Shown here: in pieces, positions 1 through 13,266 of the stretch | How positions within the stretch are numbered: the stretch's first letter is position 1 | How the letters are laid out: each line of letters opens with the position of its first letter | DNA from: Patagioenas fasciata | Taxonomy: Eukaryota; Chordata; Aves; Columbiformes; Columbidae | Length of the DNA: 64,000 nt | Reading direction: 5' to 3' | Assembly: GCF_037038585.1 (NCBI RefSeq) | Contig: NC_092520.1 | Coordinates: forward strand, 12,841,001 to 12,905,000 | Translations under genes and position numbers: made by a program | Notes under the pieces: model-generated | Told to the model about the DNA's origin: nothing | Database searches by the model: none | What the model saw: only the letters and a program-made list of their open reading frames with translations

Positions 1-2049
1 CCAGCTCATAGCCCTTCAGGTTGATGTGCAAGGCTCACCTCTGTACTTTTTATCTGTACTGTGTCCCAGCACTACACATTCCTTTACTGAGCTTTTTAAG
101 TTGCTTCTCTTCACCTTCCAAAGCCTATCCCATCCTACCATACTTCATCTATTACTTATCTAGACTTGATACTTAGACTTAATTGTGTCTCTTAATTTCA
201 AATATCTCTCAATGTAATTCTCCACTGAAGGCTTAATAGTTTTCAAACAAGTACACAATGAGCAGAACAGATATTTTATTAGCTTTGTGCTTTTCCATTT
301 GACCACAGCAATCTGTTGTCTTTTGATCTACTACATAGATTTTAAACTGTTTGGGACCAGTTCAGTGTTTTCATTTGTGTTTGTACAACTCTTTGTACCA
401 AGGGACTTAACCAAACATTAGGGTTTCTACCTATTACAGAAAAATACAGATACCAGTAAGCTGTATTAAATACAGTCCTCGTACTGCTTCAGGAATATCT
501 TTAGATTTGCTCATTACTGAGGAGGATCTATATTCAGTCTTTGATGAGATCTGAACTAAACACTGCTCATTGTGGAGTACAGAAAGAATTTCAAAGAGAG
601 CAACAAAAGAAAAGTCCCTATTAACAGCAGAGAGCCTGACTCCCACCTGATTTTTGAAGTGCTAGACAGATTCTAAAGAAATAAAAAAAAACAAGCTCTA
701 GAACACTTAGAAAAACTGAGCTTTGTCTGTGAAGCATTTAGTGGCTAAGATGAGTGTATACAATTGTGTACATCTATTTTTCCCACTGCAATATTGACTT
801 TGAAGGCAATGAAAGCATTTTGTGTTCCACTGATCAATGCCCCCTGATTATATTGACTTGCTGTACATCAGCTCTGGTCCTCCTTTTGTTTCTATCCTTT
901 TAGCTATAAACTCTTTATTAATTTTCCAGCTACGTGTAGTAGCACGGGTACAGAGAGAATAAATGTAAATATGGGGAAAATCCTGTTCATCATGCTAGAA
1001 GTGAAAACCATTCCAGCCCTACAATATCCCTGGGTGGTGCAATGCATGAGCTAGAAACTGAAGAATTACAGCCCCGTGCAGGTTTTTGAAGGGCATATCT
1101 GACTGACCACTTACTCTATTAATAGATCTATCCATTTAGAATGCAACTGTGGTGTCCTAATGAGAAAATGCCCTTTTTGCTGCTGATACCCTGTGTAAGA
1201 AAAGGCCAGGCAGCTCTGCTGTTATTTATTCTAGTACAAATCTTAAGTGGTTCCTCTAAAGTCAAAGCTTTATTCTAGGTACACAGTGATACTCCACTCA
1301 ATTTAATTTTTTGCCACTTTGGCACTTGACACAAATTATCCCTTGCTGCTGTTTCCTGTGACGCTTGTTAATGTTTTCTTCAAGTGAGAGAACGGGAAGT
1401 TGATTTTACCAAAGCATAATCAGGAAGCAAACTGCTCTTAAGAGGCTTTTTCTGAGCTGAGCACGTTCTGAAAAGGTTTGTCATAACCTGCCCCGAAGCC
1501 CAAGCTGGGTCTCTCTGCTCTTGCAGCAGATATCCAAGTTAACATGTCCGCCTGTATCCAGGAGGATGTGGATGCCCTGTTAAGGTGAAATGGCAGGGCC
1601 AGTGTTATTCAGGTTTTCATTTATCCAGAGTATCCCAGACCCACATAAACCCAGCTAATAGAGACTTGATTGCATGACAAGAGCACCGAGCAAGATGAGG
1701 GGCAGCTCAGTGCAAAAAGGCTCAAGTCTTTTATCAGATCAGAGGTAACCACAGTAAATAACATCAAACAACTGAGTGGTTCAGGTTACGGTGCTTATAT
1801 TAAGAATATATATGAGCCTGAAGAGCTGGAATGGAAGTTATTCCGAACCAAGTTTGAAATAGGCTCTCCACAATCTTTGGAAGTATATTTACTGTATGGT
1901 ACCATCACACACGTGTGGTCCTAACACACAGCTTGTTCTGGATGTGCGCTTCACAGGGACAACAGCTTGAATACCACACAGATGGATCTTATCTTCTATT
2001 TTACCTGTGGTGTGGGTTTTTTTGTTTGATTGTTTGTTTGCTTGTTGTT
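1..2049. other. Intergenic DNA, no gene recognised
   Basis: AT-rich non-coding sequence. Open frames on both strands are short (under 90 residues), have no recognisable domain and show no convincing exon boundaries. In human the gene upstream of HEPHL1 is VSTM5 on the opposite strand; no immunoglobulin-domain exon was recognised here. I see nothing else to annotate. Confidence 0.6.
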
Positions 2050-2184
2050 GTTTTGTTTTGTTTTGGTTTGGTTTGGTTTGGTTTGGTTTGGTTTGTTTTG
2101 TTTTGTTTTGTTTTGGTTTGGTTTGGTTTGGTTTGGTTTGGTTTGGTTTGGTTTGGTTTGGTTTGGTTTGGTTTGGCTTGGTTT
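2050..2184. repeat. GTTTT/GGTTT pentanucleotide microsatellite
   Basis: About 135 bp of five-base units. A short GTTTT block is followed by roughly six GGTTT units, another GTTTT block, and then about fifteen GGTTT units with one GGCTT variant near the end. The alternation suggests an array that expanded in two phases by slippage. Open frames on both strands across it read as Phe/Gly/Leu/Val/Trp or Asn/Gln/Thr/Lys/Pro repeats and are artefacts of the five-base period. Confidence 0.95.
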
Positions 2185-4009
2185 TCCTTCCCCCCTGATA
2201 CTTGGCTCCCTCCTTTTCCCGTGTATCTCCTTTATATGCACAACTCCCACTTCTACATACTGAGGCTCTCTGAGACAACATCTAGATTCTGCTGAGCAAT
2301 TTTCCACCTCTGATGATGGTTCACACATCATTGACTCTGGGGACACTAGTGCCACTGGAAAGAGGTAGTCCTTTAGGAATAAACCCCATGTCAGAGACAC
2401 TGTGAGCCTGGGGCACACCACAGGTTTGCACAGCCAAAGCTCTGCAGGAACACCTTCTGGGATGAGAAAGAACCATGCCAAAACAAAACCCAGCAAGCTC
2501 TGCCCATCCAACAAAGTATTACCCACTGCTTGCTTGTGTGCATGCGTGTTCATCTGATTTATCGCAGAGCTCAGTTGATTTAATTATGTGAATGTTTTGT
2601 CCAGGGACAGCACTGTGCCAGCCCCACTGTTTTCTAAAATGGCAATGAACCATGACCTGTGGCCAGCGGTTGTTTGTGCTCCTAGTGCAGAAGAACACTG
2701 TCACTGTCCAATATTAAAATAATTAGAGGTCTGTGCTTTCATTTTGCTGGTTTCATGCAACACTTATTTCTGGTTTTGGCTCAAAGGTATTTCTCATCCC
2801 TGTGTTTTGTCACTGGGTTGATCCAAGTGTGTGCTCAGGGTGCAGGTGAATTAGGAACTTAAAGCAGTACCCACTGGAAAATGCTCCTGTTTACCTGACC
2901 AAATGGAATAAATGTTGCTTCTTTTGGTGATCCTTCTCCTCCCTTCCTAACTTGCCCTGAACTGCCCTGTCTCTTCCAGGAAGCCTTCAGTAATGAAGAC
3001 TAAACATTGGGAAGATAGTGAAGAAATGTGGGTTTTGTCAAAAAACCACTCATGGCATTTTTTAGAGATGTTTGGCACTCTGAGGGCACGTTTCTGCAGT
3101 CCAGGGTGGTGTTTCTGGTCAGACTGAAAGACTCGTGGCTTGGCTGGGTAACCTGGGGGATATTAAAAACTCCCATGTGAGGATGAGGTACCTGGAGCAC
3201 CAATTCGGACCAGAATGAAAGAGGAGGGCAACAGCCGAGAGGTTAGGAGAGATCATTAAGTATCTTGTTATTCCAAGGGGAACTGTTCTGTCATTAACCA
3301 TCCCCACCTGGTTTTGTGCCAAAAAAAAGAAAGAAAAAGAAAATCAATACTAGTTGCATTGGCATAGCTGTAATGTTTCAAGCATGTATGTGGGGCCAGG
3401 TTCGTAGCCAGAATTACTGCTTGTTAGTAAAAGTACTTACTACTTGCTTTGCCTGTGTTGGAGAAACCGATATATGTGGGAAAAAAAATGCGTAAGCCTT
3501 TGGAAATACAGCTGGTCTTGAGATCCTGGGGTCTGTCTGTTTTCCAGCTGGTGCTGGCTCATTGAAGAAAGCACAATCCATCCTCTTGCTGACACTGAAG
3601 TAGTTAGTTCGGGTTCACTTTGGGACAGAACAGTAATTTTAATGTCCACATATCTTATGTAGGAGGAGGGCCTGATGCAATTAGCGTAATATTTCCCAAA
3701 GAGTGGAGTGCCTTCGGACATTTCTTAGAACTGCCTGGGTTTCTGAAAGTGATTGTCTTTTTGCACAGACAACTGCATTATAAAACTTTCCCAGAAAATA
3801 AGCAATCTCCATTTTCAAACTATACTTTTCTGCCCCTGTGTCCACTGGAAGACAGTTTCAGGGCTTTTTTGAGGGTGAGGGGATGCTGAGGAAGGTGGAC
3901 TACAGGCTTTTTTTTGTTGTCTAAAATTAGGTACCAAAAGGAGACATAAGTAATAGTCCTTTCTGAAAACGTGACCTGTCTCTGCTTACCCACATAATCC
4001 CTGTCCTTG
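2185..4009. other. Intergenic DNA, no gene recognised
   Basis: Unique-looking sequence with a short A-rich run near 3320-3342. The open frames are short and none resembles a known protein or has paired splice sites. Confidence 0.55.
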
Positions 4010-4154
4010 GAGATATATCGTCTCTATCCTTGGATATATTCAAAAGTCATCTGGGTGTGGTCCTGGGCAGACTTCTCCAAATGGCCTTGCTGGAGCAGAG
4101 GGATTGGACCAGATGATCTCCAGAGGTCCCTTCCAGCCTCAGCTGCTCTGTGAT
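4010..4154 (+). mobile_element. CR1 LINE 3'-end fragment
   Basis: This stretch reads like the 3' untranslated end of a chicken repeat 1 LINE in sense orientation. It has the 'ATTCAAAAGTCATCTGG' segment, then 'GGACCAGATGATCTCCAGAGG' cut short here as GGACCAGATGATCTCC, then 'GGTCCCTTCCAGCCTCA' and a terminal CTGTGAT. It is strongly 5'-truncated, which is normal for CR1. The first 25 bases contain a small internal echo of TCCTTGGA-GATAT. Confidence 0.85.
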
Positions 4155-7100
4155 GGTGTGGCTCTGCCAAGAACTGTGATATATAGGGGTGAAAGCGCAG
4201 CCCTTTGCTGAGTGCCACAGTCATGCTGGCAGCAGTGGCACTGTGCTGCCATGGGCTTTGGTCGCTGGTCCTGGTAGCAGAGCTGGCTCAAGTTCACAGC
4301 TCCCCCACAGCTGGCATGAAGAAGATATCAAAAAGCTGAACTTAAAAAGATGAACAAACTGTCTGGCATATGTTGCCATCATTCCTCAGTGGTGTAATCC
4401 ATTCTTTACATTAGGGTGTGGGCCTAAACTGAGCTAAGAGCAGGACGTGCATCGACTCTGCGATGACGGCAGGTCTCCAGAGGCTGGGGGAGAAAGACAA
4501 GAACCCGCAGAAGTGTTAAAAGGGAAGATAATGGGTGGAGACAGGATCATAAAAGAGCTTAGTGAGAGATGAACCTACACACATTAAAGAAATAAAAAAC
4601 CTGGAGGGCCTCCTCCATTGGGCAATCTCACTCTGTGCAAGGCCGGGGCTTTGTGCCTGGGTCTTGCCCCACCAGTGGCACAGGGAGGCAATGAGCCACG
4701 ATGTCTATGGCCATCAGAGGGATCTTGGTGAGAGCCCAAGGATGGAACACAGACCTGGAAACCTGAAGCAGTGCATGAAGGATGGTTGTTCAGCTTTTTG
4801 AACTTATTTTTGATACCCTTATAATACTTGTAGTATTGCATATGCTTATGATGAGATAAGGATACTCTTCGCTGTGACCTGCCAGAAACATCGCTGCCTT
4901 TTCCTCACAAGAATTGCTTTTTGAAAGAGGCTGAGATTGTTTTAAGAGTAATTTAATAATTTTATATAACAGCTTGCATCAGGCAACCTCATCCGCTCAT
5001 AAGATCACAAAAAATTCAGCTGATGTTGCCCAAGCCTGTTCACCAGCTGAGATTAAATGAATAGGATGCTTTTATTTGGGAAAAAGTAAACAAGAAAACC
5101 ACCTGGATTCACAGAGCAGAGGAAGGCTCACCCAAGACATTGTGGATCCAGCTACAACCTCTTTCCACAGATGAAACTGTCTCTGAAGGAGGTGAGCGAT
5201 GCAGATACCTGACTGCTGGGCCAGCCAGGTACTCCCTGGCCCAGGATGTGCCTTCACGTCCCTTCACACTCTGAAGGAAAGGTGAGATGGATCAGAATGG
5301 CGCATTTCACCCCAGAGCACCCCAGCCCGCTACACCACTGGCCTTTGTCGTGCTTTCCACCCCCTATGCTGAGCCAGTGCCAGCCCTTTCACAGCCACCA
5401 GCAAGAGGTTTCAGCATCTGGCTGGGAGCCACTTGGTTTTTTTACTCCTCTACCTGTCTGCCTGTCTAGTCAGGCATTAGATAAAGGAACAAATTACTGC
5501 AGAGCATCACATCACCACATGTAAACTCCTCTGTGGTGTGCACCCAGCCCCTGGCTCCTGGGGCTCCCTGGATGCCTGGGAGGGAAGAGGGATGAGCTAC
5601 CACCAAGACCACACTCATCTCCTTCATGCTGAGCAAATGATTGACAGCAACCTGTTACCACCAAGAATTTGTCTTACATATCCAAATACCTCAACTTGTT
5701 CTTCAAGAATTTTGACCTTTTTATTTTATTTTTTTTAAATGAGTGAAGTATTTTCAATCATTGTGGCTGCAGAGAAAAACTTCCAAGCTAGATCTGCTCA
5801 AAAATCAGAGGCCAAATAAGGAGAATTAGCATTTACTATATTTTGTAAAAAAAATTTCCTTTTTTGAGAGCCTGGCTTGTGATTTTTAAATACCCCAGAA
5901 TAGTGATATTGTGCTTTTTGCCTAACAGGGCACTTTTAAAAGCAAGCTGTTGCAAAAAAACTGTGTGTGGTAAGTCACTACATGCATTGCTTTTCTTTGG
6001 GCTTGTGCTCCTTTCCTCGCTGGTAAGATTAGGAGCACTGCAGGGCAGGGAGGGTGCCTGTCTGTGTATTTGCACTGTGTCTTGCTACTTGTAAAGGAAG
6101 CAAGTAATCATCACCCTTGCTGCTTTCATGTCTACTTGCACAATAGAAATAATTAATAGCAATAGTAATGCTTTGCCTATCTGCGGCTCCTTTCATCTGA
6201 AGACCTTAAAGTGCTTGACAAGCATTAACTAAATTAGCTTCCAAATACCTGGAGAGAGAGTCAGATTTAATGATCCCCACTTTGCAGCTGAGCACACAGG
6301 AGGAGAAGTGAAGGGTGAGTTACAGTTAGTCAGCTGAAATCGTGTTTCCTCCATTCTCGGAGGTTGCTTAGCACTTCTGAGGCTCAGACTGTTTTCTCAG
6401 GTGCCCAATGTTCACTTTTTACTTTCAAAACATACAGGCTGCGGACCTGTGTGATCTGCCCCAAGTTCTGTAGAAGCTGGAAGAAGCATTTCAGGCACCA
6501 TGACTCATGAAGTTTCCCGTTCACACTAATGGCCTGGCCTGGGAAAAGAGCCAACTCTGCTGACACCACGTTGGCATCATCATGAGCACACAAAGCCAAG
6601 ATGACTGTATCTGAGTTAGTCCTGACTTCAGAATTGCAAGTGGACTCCAGCGTAGAAACACTCCAGCTCTTACCCAGGGGTGGTGCAGCTGTGTTGGCAT
6701 CATGCTGTATCTTGCTTCATAACCCTTTTGGAGAGGGATCTGCACCTGAGTCTTGTATGCATCATGGTGCAGCCTTACCAGGCTGCAACTCTGCCACAGC
6801 GTTCACAATCCCTCACTTGCAAAGAAAGATGCCAAGAACCCTGACCAACTCTGTGATCTTTAATCACAGTTACATTATCTCTCCCATGTTAAACCAAGGG
6901 TGCTCTGCACCTCCCAGGGCTGTACTCAGGAGCAGAAAGGAGAGACTGGGCAAGAGGTGATCAGAAAAGAAATCCCCAGTAGGGACTATATAAGTCTCAG
7001 AACTAACTTGAAATGACAGAAAAAAAGGCAAAGGATGTTTTGGAAGAACACAGGAAGCTCTTACAGGTGATAACTGGGTAGGTGGAAGGGAAAGTTTTTT

Positions 7101-10100
7101 TCCATAGATTGTAGAGTTTCCAATCGTCCTTTATAATATTAGAACTGAAAGTTTTCCATTCCAGGAGTGGCATTCTGGCTGTAATTTAGGCTTCTTCAAA
7201 TAGAAAGCAACAGAGTTGCTGAAGAGCAGTAGGACTGCTCTTTATTGCAGAGCTTCATAGACACGGACGAAAGACACTTAAAGTGCTGGCAATCATCTGC
7301 AGAACCCATAAATCACATTGTTTCACTGTGGGCAATCATGCAGGCTTCCACAATGTCATTACGTTTTCCCCACTTTTTCCTTTTCAGGCAGAGAAACTGG
7401 ACAGATGATGTGGTCTGAACAGCAGGTAACTTCTGTTAGTTCCACCACTGCACACAACACACTGCAATTCAATCAGCAGACCCTAAGCAAAGTGTCACAA
7501 GCCTGCTGGGAATTTGCAGGTTTATAACACTCCTGGGGTTGTTTTGCCTGGCAGAGATGAGTTTGCCACAGTTTGGAAGCCCCTTGTGCAGATGCAGTCA
7601 CATAATTTCTTTATTTTCTTCCTGCAATGCCCAATACCTTCCATTCTGCCACCTGCTTTAAATAGTACTGGTTAGTTTTCCAGTCCTGGAGTTTCCCCAT
7701 TTACCTGTAGAGAAAATGGGGCAATTATCTCATAGGAGGAAAACAAAAGGGACACATTTCCTCTAGAGAAAGCAAGTAGGTCAGTGCTGCAAGACATTGC
7801 AGAAGAGGATCCTGTGATGCCCATGGCATGGCTGGAGGAGGCTGGGCAGGCAGCAGAGCTGCTCAGGAGAGAGCTGAGGTGGCCCTTGGTGCTGGCACTG
7901 CTGCAAGCAGGCAGCAAAGGTGGGTATGAAAGGGTTTCAGCATGCAACCAGGTCACAGCATCACTCCCACAGTGAGAGTACAACACCCTGCTCTCCATCA
8001 CCCTTGTGTTCAGAAGGAAGGCGGTGCAACAGGAGGGATGTTGCCTTGCTTCCAGAACTGGACGGGGAGCCAGGAGACCGGGCTACCTTCCTGCATGAGC
8101 ACCTGGAAGTTACCTCGTCTTTCTCTTTCCTCATTTGTATAATAGGGTTAATAAAGACTCTCTCTCCCACAGTGATGATGTAAAGTTAAGCTCTTTCATG
8201 TTTGTTAGGTGCTACAATGGGCAGCACAATAGAAACTAGTAAATAATGTACCTTGAAGTTCAGTTGAGGTGTTAGCCTTGTTTTAACAGTGCAGATATTA
8301 CATGAATTACCACAGGCAAGGAGCTTCTTCTAATTAGGATCAAAACTTCATTTTTTTAGCTTTGCTTTAATGGCTTTTAAGGCTGAACACAGTTCACTTG
8401 CCCAGCCTATTTGGCAGTTTATTATAATCTCTTCAAACTTGCAGCTGCTTTCAGTACAGTGTTAAATGCCTGCCTTCTCGTTATGCATCCCTTTATAATC
8501 TTCTGATTTAAGCATCTTTTTTTTTTTCAATGTATAATTAGTTTTTTTCAAATTATAAATTCAGCTATGGTATCGTCCTTTGTCATTGGTGTAACAGATA
8601 TAGGATTTGTCTCATACCTGTGATGGAAAGGAAAGGATCTGTGCACAGTTTCTGGTGTGACAGGAGCCCTCTTTCCCATCTCACACCTTGGTTGAAGATT
8701 TGTCCGCAACTGGTAATGTACCAAAGTAGCTGTTCTGCAAGGAGAACATCTGCACGGAGATGTGTGGAGAAAATTATGCTGCCCTAATTACCTCCAGATA
8801 ACCATTGCGGTAAATGCCCAATTGTGATCCTGAGCTGGTTACATGGATGGAGCCCAAATGGCTGGAGGACAATGCTGAGGAGCCAAGTGGGCTCTGACGT
8901 GGGAATCTGGAGGGCTGGGTTCAGTCTCTGTCCTGCCACAAAGACCTCTGGGCAGGTGTGAGTCAGGTCCACACTGGGCCACCTGCAATGTGGGCTATAG
9001 CTGCACTTCTAATATCCTCACTGATTGCAGATCTGTGTTAGTAGTTTCAGTGGCTTTTTTGTCTTTCAGTGCTCAGACTTGGAATACTCCTGGGAAGTGC
9101 TGTACATGCCAAGGAAGCCTTTCTCACCAAAGTCCTATCCAAACTTGCAAACAGAAGTGGTGAATGCCTTGGAAGGCTGATGGCTTTTGAAATTTCCAAC
9201 CAACCCGTGTGAACTCAGGAGTTCACCTTGTGTCACTATCCAAGACTATAACATGAGGTTTACCTTCTGCTCACTACTGCTGCAACCTGGAAAATTATTA
9301 GAAAGTGCAATAGAATTTGTTTTTTACAGGTGTACTATGAGGGTTTTGTATTTAATATGTGTTTGTGGCTGGAGAGTGAGGGAAAACTGATGGAGGGGGA
9401 GGATGGGTTAGGTAAAAGAGTGGTTTGAAACTTGGAAGGGTATAATTCAGTTCCCAGCTTTACCACTGGCACTCTTTGTCACCTGGGGATGGTCACTGAA
9501 GATACAGTTCCAGGTGTGGTGGCAATACCAGCTGAGGGTAGTCTTATGCTGGAAACAAGCAGACAAATTCCCCGATCTTGATTGCAGTGCAGACACAAAC
9601 TAACATAGCAGAGGGACCAGGAAGGAGTGTCTATGACTGGGAACTCTACTGCTGCCAGGAAGAAGCAGAGGGAACAGGGTAATCAATCTGCTTGAACACC
9701 AGCTCATCATCTGCCCAATGGAGAATGCAAACTGGGTTTCAGTAGTACACAGTCTGAATAAAGTGCTCATCTCTGAACTCATGTTGCTAAATTTCAAGAA
9801 ACTGCAGATTGGTACATCCAGCTTTTTTCTTCATTGACTTGATGGCCATCACCAGGCTAACTTAGGTATTAGTTAATTCACTAACATGCATTGGCACAAG
9901 TCTAGGCTTTTGTGGATTAACCTAAGCTAATTATTGCAGTCATTCCTGATGTACTTAAAAAGAAAGCTTCATTGGTGATGTTTCAGGGCTCATTCACAAA
10001 TGGGTGCTCAAGATGTTTGCCCTTCAGACCTATGCTCCTCATTACGAAACTCTGGAACCCAGCTGTGCACTAATTTTAGCCTTCAGAGAGACAGGATATC

Positions 10101-12999
10101 TCAAAGGAACCACTATCCAACTTTTTTGCTGAAAGGATCCTGAACAAAGGGACAAATGTAATCCCATTACCTCACTGCCGGAGGGGAGCTTCCCAGAAAT
10201 TTTCCTGATGCGAGGGCATCTTTCATCTTTTTCTGACTCATGCCCACAGTACCTCTCTGGAATGTAAATGTGCCTGGCTTTAATGATGTGACAAGGTAAT
10301 TAAGCGTTAACGTGTGGATGCACAGAGTATAGAACTTGCCAGATCTAGTAAGTGCTGAAGCCAAGCTGAGGCGTTTACTACACTTACAACACATTGCTGA
10401 TATAGGGTGCTAATGCCCGCACATTATTCCTGTTACACAAATTATTTTTATGGTAACAGACAAAGAAATTAACTTTGTATTTGAATTTTGAATAGTAATT
10501 CCAGCAAGAAAGCAACCAGGACCCAATCCTGGGCACATTCGAAGCAACACAAAAACTAGGACATAGCACTATTATTATTTAAATGACTATAGTGCGGCCA
10601 GGTGCCAGCTCAGAATTGGACACTCCCCTTCCTACTCCCCATTAGCTCAATGTGCTTGAGTTGTTTGAGTCCACACATACATAGATTTATATGAAACTCA
10701 TAAGAGCATTATTTAGTTACAAAAAAGCAGACAAAAGGTCATAGTGAAACAGTCTGGATGAAATTGTCCCTGTACCTGGTTTTAGATATCTCTAATGTCA
10801 CATAAGTGGCTGATATAAGCAAATGAGCTCTACACAATCTCATTCAAAGTGCATGTTATGCTTTAAATAAACATTTTTCCTATTCAAATGCAAATGTTCA
10901 TGTTATAACAATGAACACTTGCATAATAGGCACCCAGTTCTCTAAACTCAGGTGCCTGATGACAGGAGAGGGAGCTCATGGTTTGTCTTGGCTCAGGACA
11001 GCTGCTCTGGGCAAGGGAAGTGTTGACCACAGGAGGCTGCAGGGTCCCAGGCCCTGTGCAAACCTCACAGTGGGCATCTGCTAACCTGTTAAAAGGCCAC
11101 CTTGGCCTTTTCCCAGCTTCATATCCCATGAGCTGACCCATCAGTCCCACCACAGTTGTGTGCTTGATAGCTGTGCGACCAGTTGGCAAAACTTCTGCCT
11201 CTCCTGCAGTCATTTTCTTTTGCTTTCTAATTATGCCTCTTAGAATCATAGTACTATTAGTTGGCATTGTTTGAGTAACTCAGTGACACAACAAAGCAGT
11301 GGAAAAGGAAGATTATTTTTAACTGTTGGTATTTTGGAAGAGAGGACATAGATTGATGTGAGATGCCAAGAGGCTGGGTAGCATGGGATTTGCAGCAGAT
11401 GAATGGAGAGATGAGCAAGGTCTTCAAGATTACCAGGAAGTCTGTGGGTGCTGCTTCTGGGGATCAGGATCTCTGTTTCTACAATGGCTGTATTGTCTTA
11501 TCACTTTTCCTATTTCTTATTGTTCATCAATTAACTGACTTGAGATAACAAACATCAGGATGTATCAGAGAGCAGGTTACACCTGAGGGACTCTGGCTTT
11601 TACAGCTGTGCTATGCTGAGCGTTTGCAATTGTCTGACTGTATCCTTATCCACGTATACTGGGCTTTCAGTCATTGCAGCTACAGAGATGCAATGAGTAG
11701 CCCAGAGAAACCAAAGCTTCTTTAGTAAGATACTCCATGTGTCTGTGTGCCTTGTCTCTGCATTTAGAGGAGACTCACCATGGTCCAGGTGGCTGAAGGC
11801 TGGGATGCTATGAACCTCATCTGCTTTTTGAACCCTGTGTATGACTTCAAAGCCAACTGCACACCAGTGATGGTAAGAGGTGTTCAGCACAGCTGACTCC
11901 GCGTGTAATTGTCACATACCAGAGGCTGAACCTCATGTGGCTGCCACATAAAACCGTTCACATCACTGAGCTAGGTTTTGACTGATGAAGTTCAACCTGT
12001 GGCTACCAAATTCTTTTGAGAAGCCTCTTACATCCCTTGCTGCGAGTAACTATTAGCTTCAATGGGAAGAAGTCAGATGATTCTGAAGCTGAAAAGGGAA
12101 TTTTGCAACCATTAAACCTGGCAATGAGTCTCAAGTGTAATGCTGTGTTCCAGAACTTCAACTTTTTAATGTCTTTAGTCAGTTAAAAAAAGAACAAGGA
12201 GGCAGCAAGAAGTTGCAAAGTGTCTTACCACCCAGAGTATGTTACTGAAATGGTTTAGAATATCCTATCAACTAATACTCTCATAGGTTTACACTTCGCT
12301 TTGCCAAGATGATAATAGAGATGTCTTCTTAGAGGAAGTTAAGCTATAAAGGGAGGGACTGATTTTCTAGAGACCTACGTGGACACATTAATTACCAATG
12401 TTAATAAAAGGGTCATCTTTGTGTGCCTCAGTTCTTAAGTGTCTAAATGGAAAGACTTTACAAGCAGTCTAATTTTCAGAAATGTTGTAAAAAGAGGCCT
12501 CACTTTGGGCACTCTAAACCGGAATATATTTAGATCGCTTGCGATCTTAATAAATGGGTCAAAAAAACCTAGAAACTGGAGAGGCAGTGGCAAATTCTCT
12601 GATAATGCTGTACTATAAACTAGAGTCATGTCATTGAAAAAACCCAATCAAGGCAGCAAGATGCTAGCTTTAGAAATTTCAGACATGATAAAGGAGCTTT
12701 TTTTCTTTTTTTAAAAAATGAGTTCTGACAAGGATGGCAAAAAGACTGCAATATGCTGCCCTAATATGCCATCCACCTAGTCTGGAAAATACAGTACAAA
12801 AAAAATCATCCAAACATTCAAAAACCAACAAGTGACTCTAGCCTGGATAGGTAAGTGAGCAATTTATGCATTCACCAAAGAATTGGCAAAAGTCCTGCCA
12901 TGGCAGCAACCTCCTCCCTAGCCCTGCTCTGCATAGCCAGGCTCTCTGCCTATCCCAGTCCAACCTACTGAAAAGGAGGAGCTTTGCTCGGTCCATTCC
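4155..12999. other. Intergenic DNA upstream of HEPHL1
   Basis: Nearly 9 kb without a supported gene. Several short frames were inspected, including a Leu/Glu/Ala-rich 63-residue frame at 7784-7975 and a 38-codon frame at 11780-11896 that contains a GTAAGA. They lack homology that I recognise and lack matching acceptor or donor partners. Regulatory elements of HEPHL1 may lie here but cannot be named from sequence alone. Confidence 0.55.
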
Positions 13000-13000
13000 T

Positions 13001-13009
13001 TATTTATAA
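13001..13009 (+). promoter_or_regulatory. HEPHL1: TATA-like box of HEPHL1
   Basis: TATTTATAA lies 88 bp upstream of the chosen HEPHL1 ATG. A TATA element normally directs initiation about 25-30 bp downstream, which would place the transcription start near 13030-13040 and give a 5' leader of about 60 nt. The surrounding DNA is not CpG-rich, consistent with a tissue-restricted promoter and unlike the PANX1 promoter in this window. The assignment rests on position and motif only. Confidence 0.6.
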
Positions 13010-13096
13010 CTTGTTGAGAGCCGGGAGGGAGGGGTGAGCTCTCTGGTGCATCCTGCTGCTGCCTGCCCGCCACCAGCCTTGCAATTACAACCACAA

Positions 13097-13266
13097 ATGC
13101 CTCCTGCGCAGCGTGGTGGCTGCCTTCGTGCTCTTGGATTCCTCTGGCTGTTTGCGGTGGTGGAAGCAAAGACCAGAACCTATTACCTCGGGATTGTGGA
13201 AGAGAATTGGGACTATGCACCGTCTGGGAAAAACCTGATCACGGGACAAAACCTCTTGGAGGACAA
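13097..13266 (+). CDS. HEPHL1: HEPHL1 exon 1: start codon, signal peptide, start of cupredoxin domain 1
   Basis: The ATG at 13097 is chosen because it begins a typical secretory signal (basic start MPPAQRGG, hydrophobic [10 protein letters not shown], likely cleavage after VEA). It is followed by the family-conserved segment [14 protein letters not shown]. The reading frame stays open upstream to 13034 but has no earlier ATG. The exon ends two bases into a Lys codon before a strong GTAAGT donor. Confidence 0.93.

Noticed and set aside
1889-2553. Long open frames on both strands across 1996-2553 and 1915-2295 with striking amino-acid repeats
   Set aside because: They are translations of a five-base microsatellite, which stays open in several frames. 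No homology and no gene context.
7784-7975. A 63-codon Leu/Glu/Ala-rich frame ahead of a GTGGGT, resembling an exon
   Set aside because: No partner exon, no recognised homology, and no acceptor with a convincing pyrimidine tract just upstream. Most likely chance.
11780-11896. A 38-codon frame containing a GTAAGA donor-like site (NLICFLNPVYDF)
   Set aside because: Too short to judge, no recognised family, and no neighbouring exon in a compatible phase. It was considered as a possible upstream exon but is not supported.
13034-13096. Extension of HEPHL1 exon 1 upstream of the chosen ATG
   Set aside because: The frame is open but has no ATG in it, and the signal peptide begins naturally at 13097.
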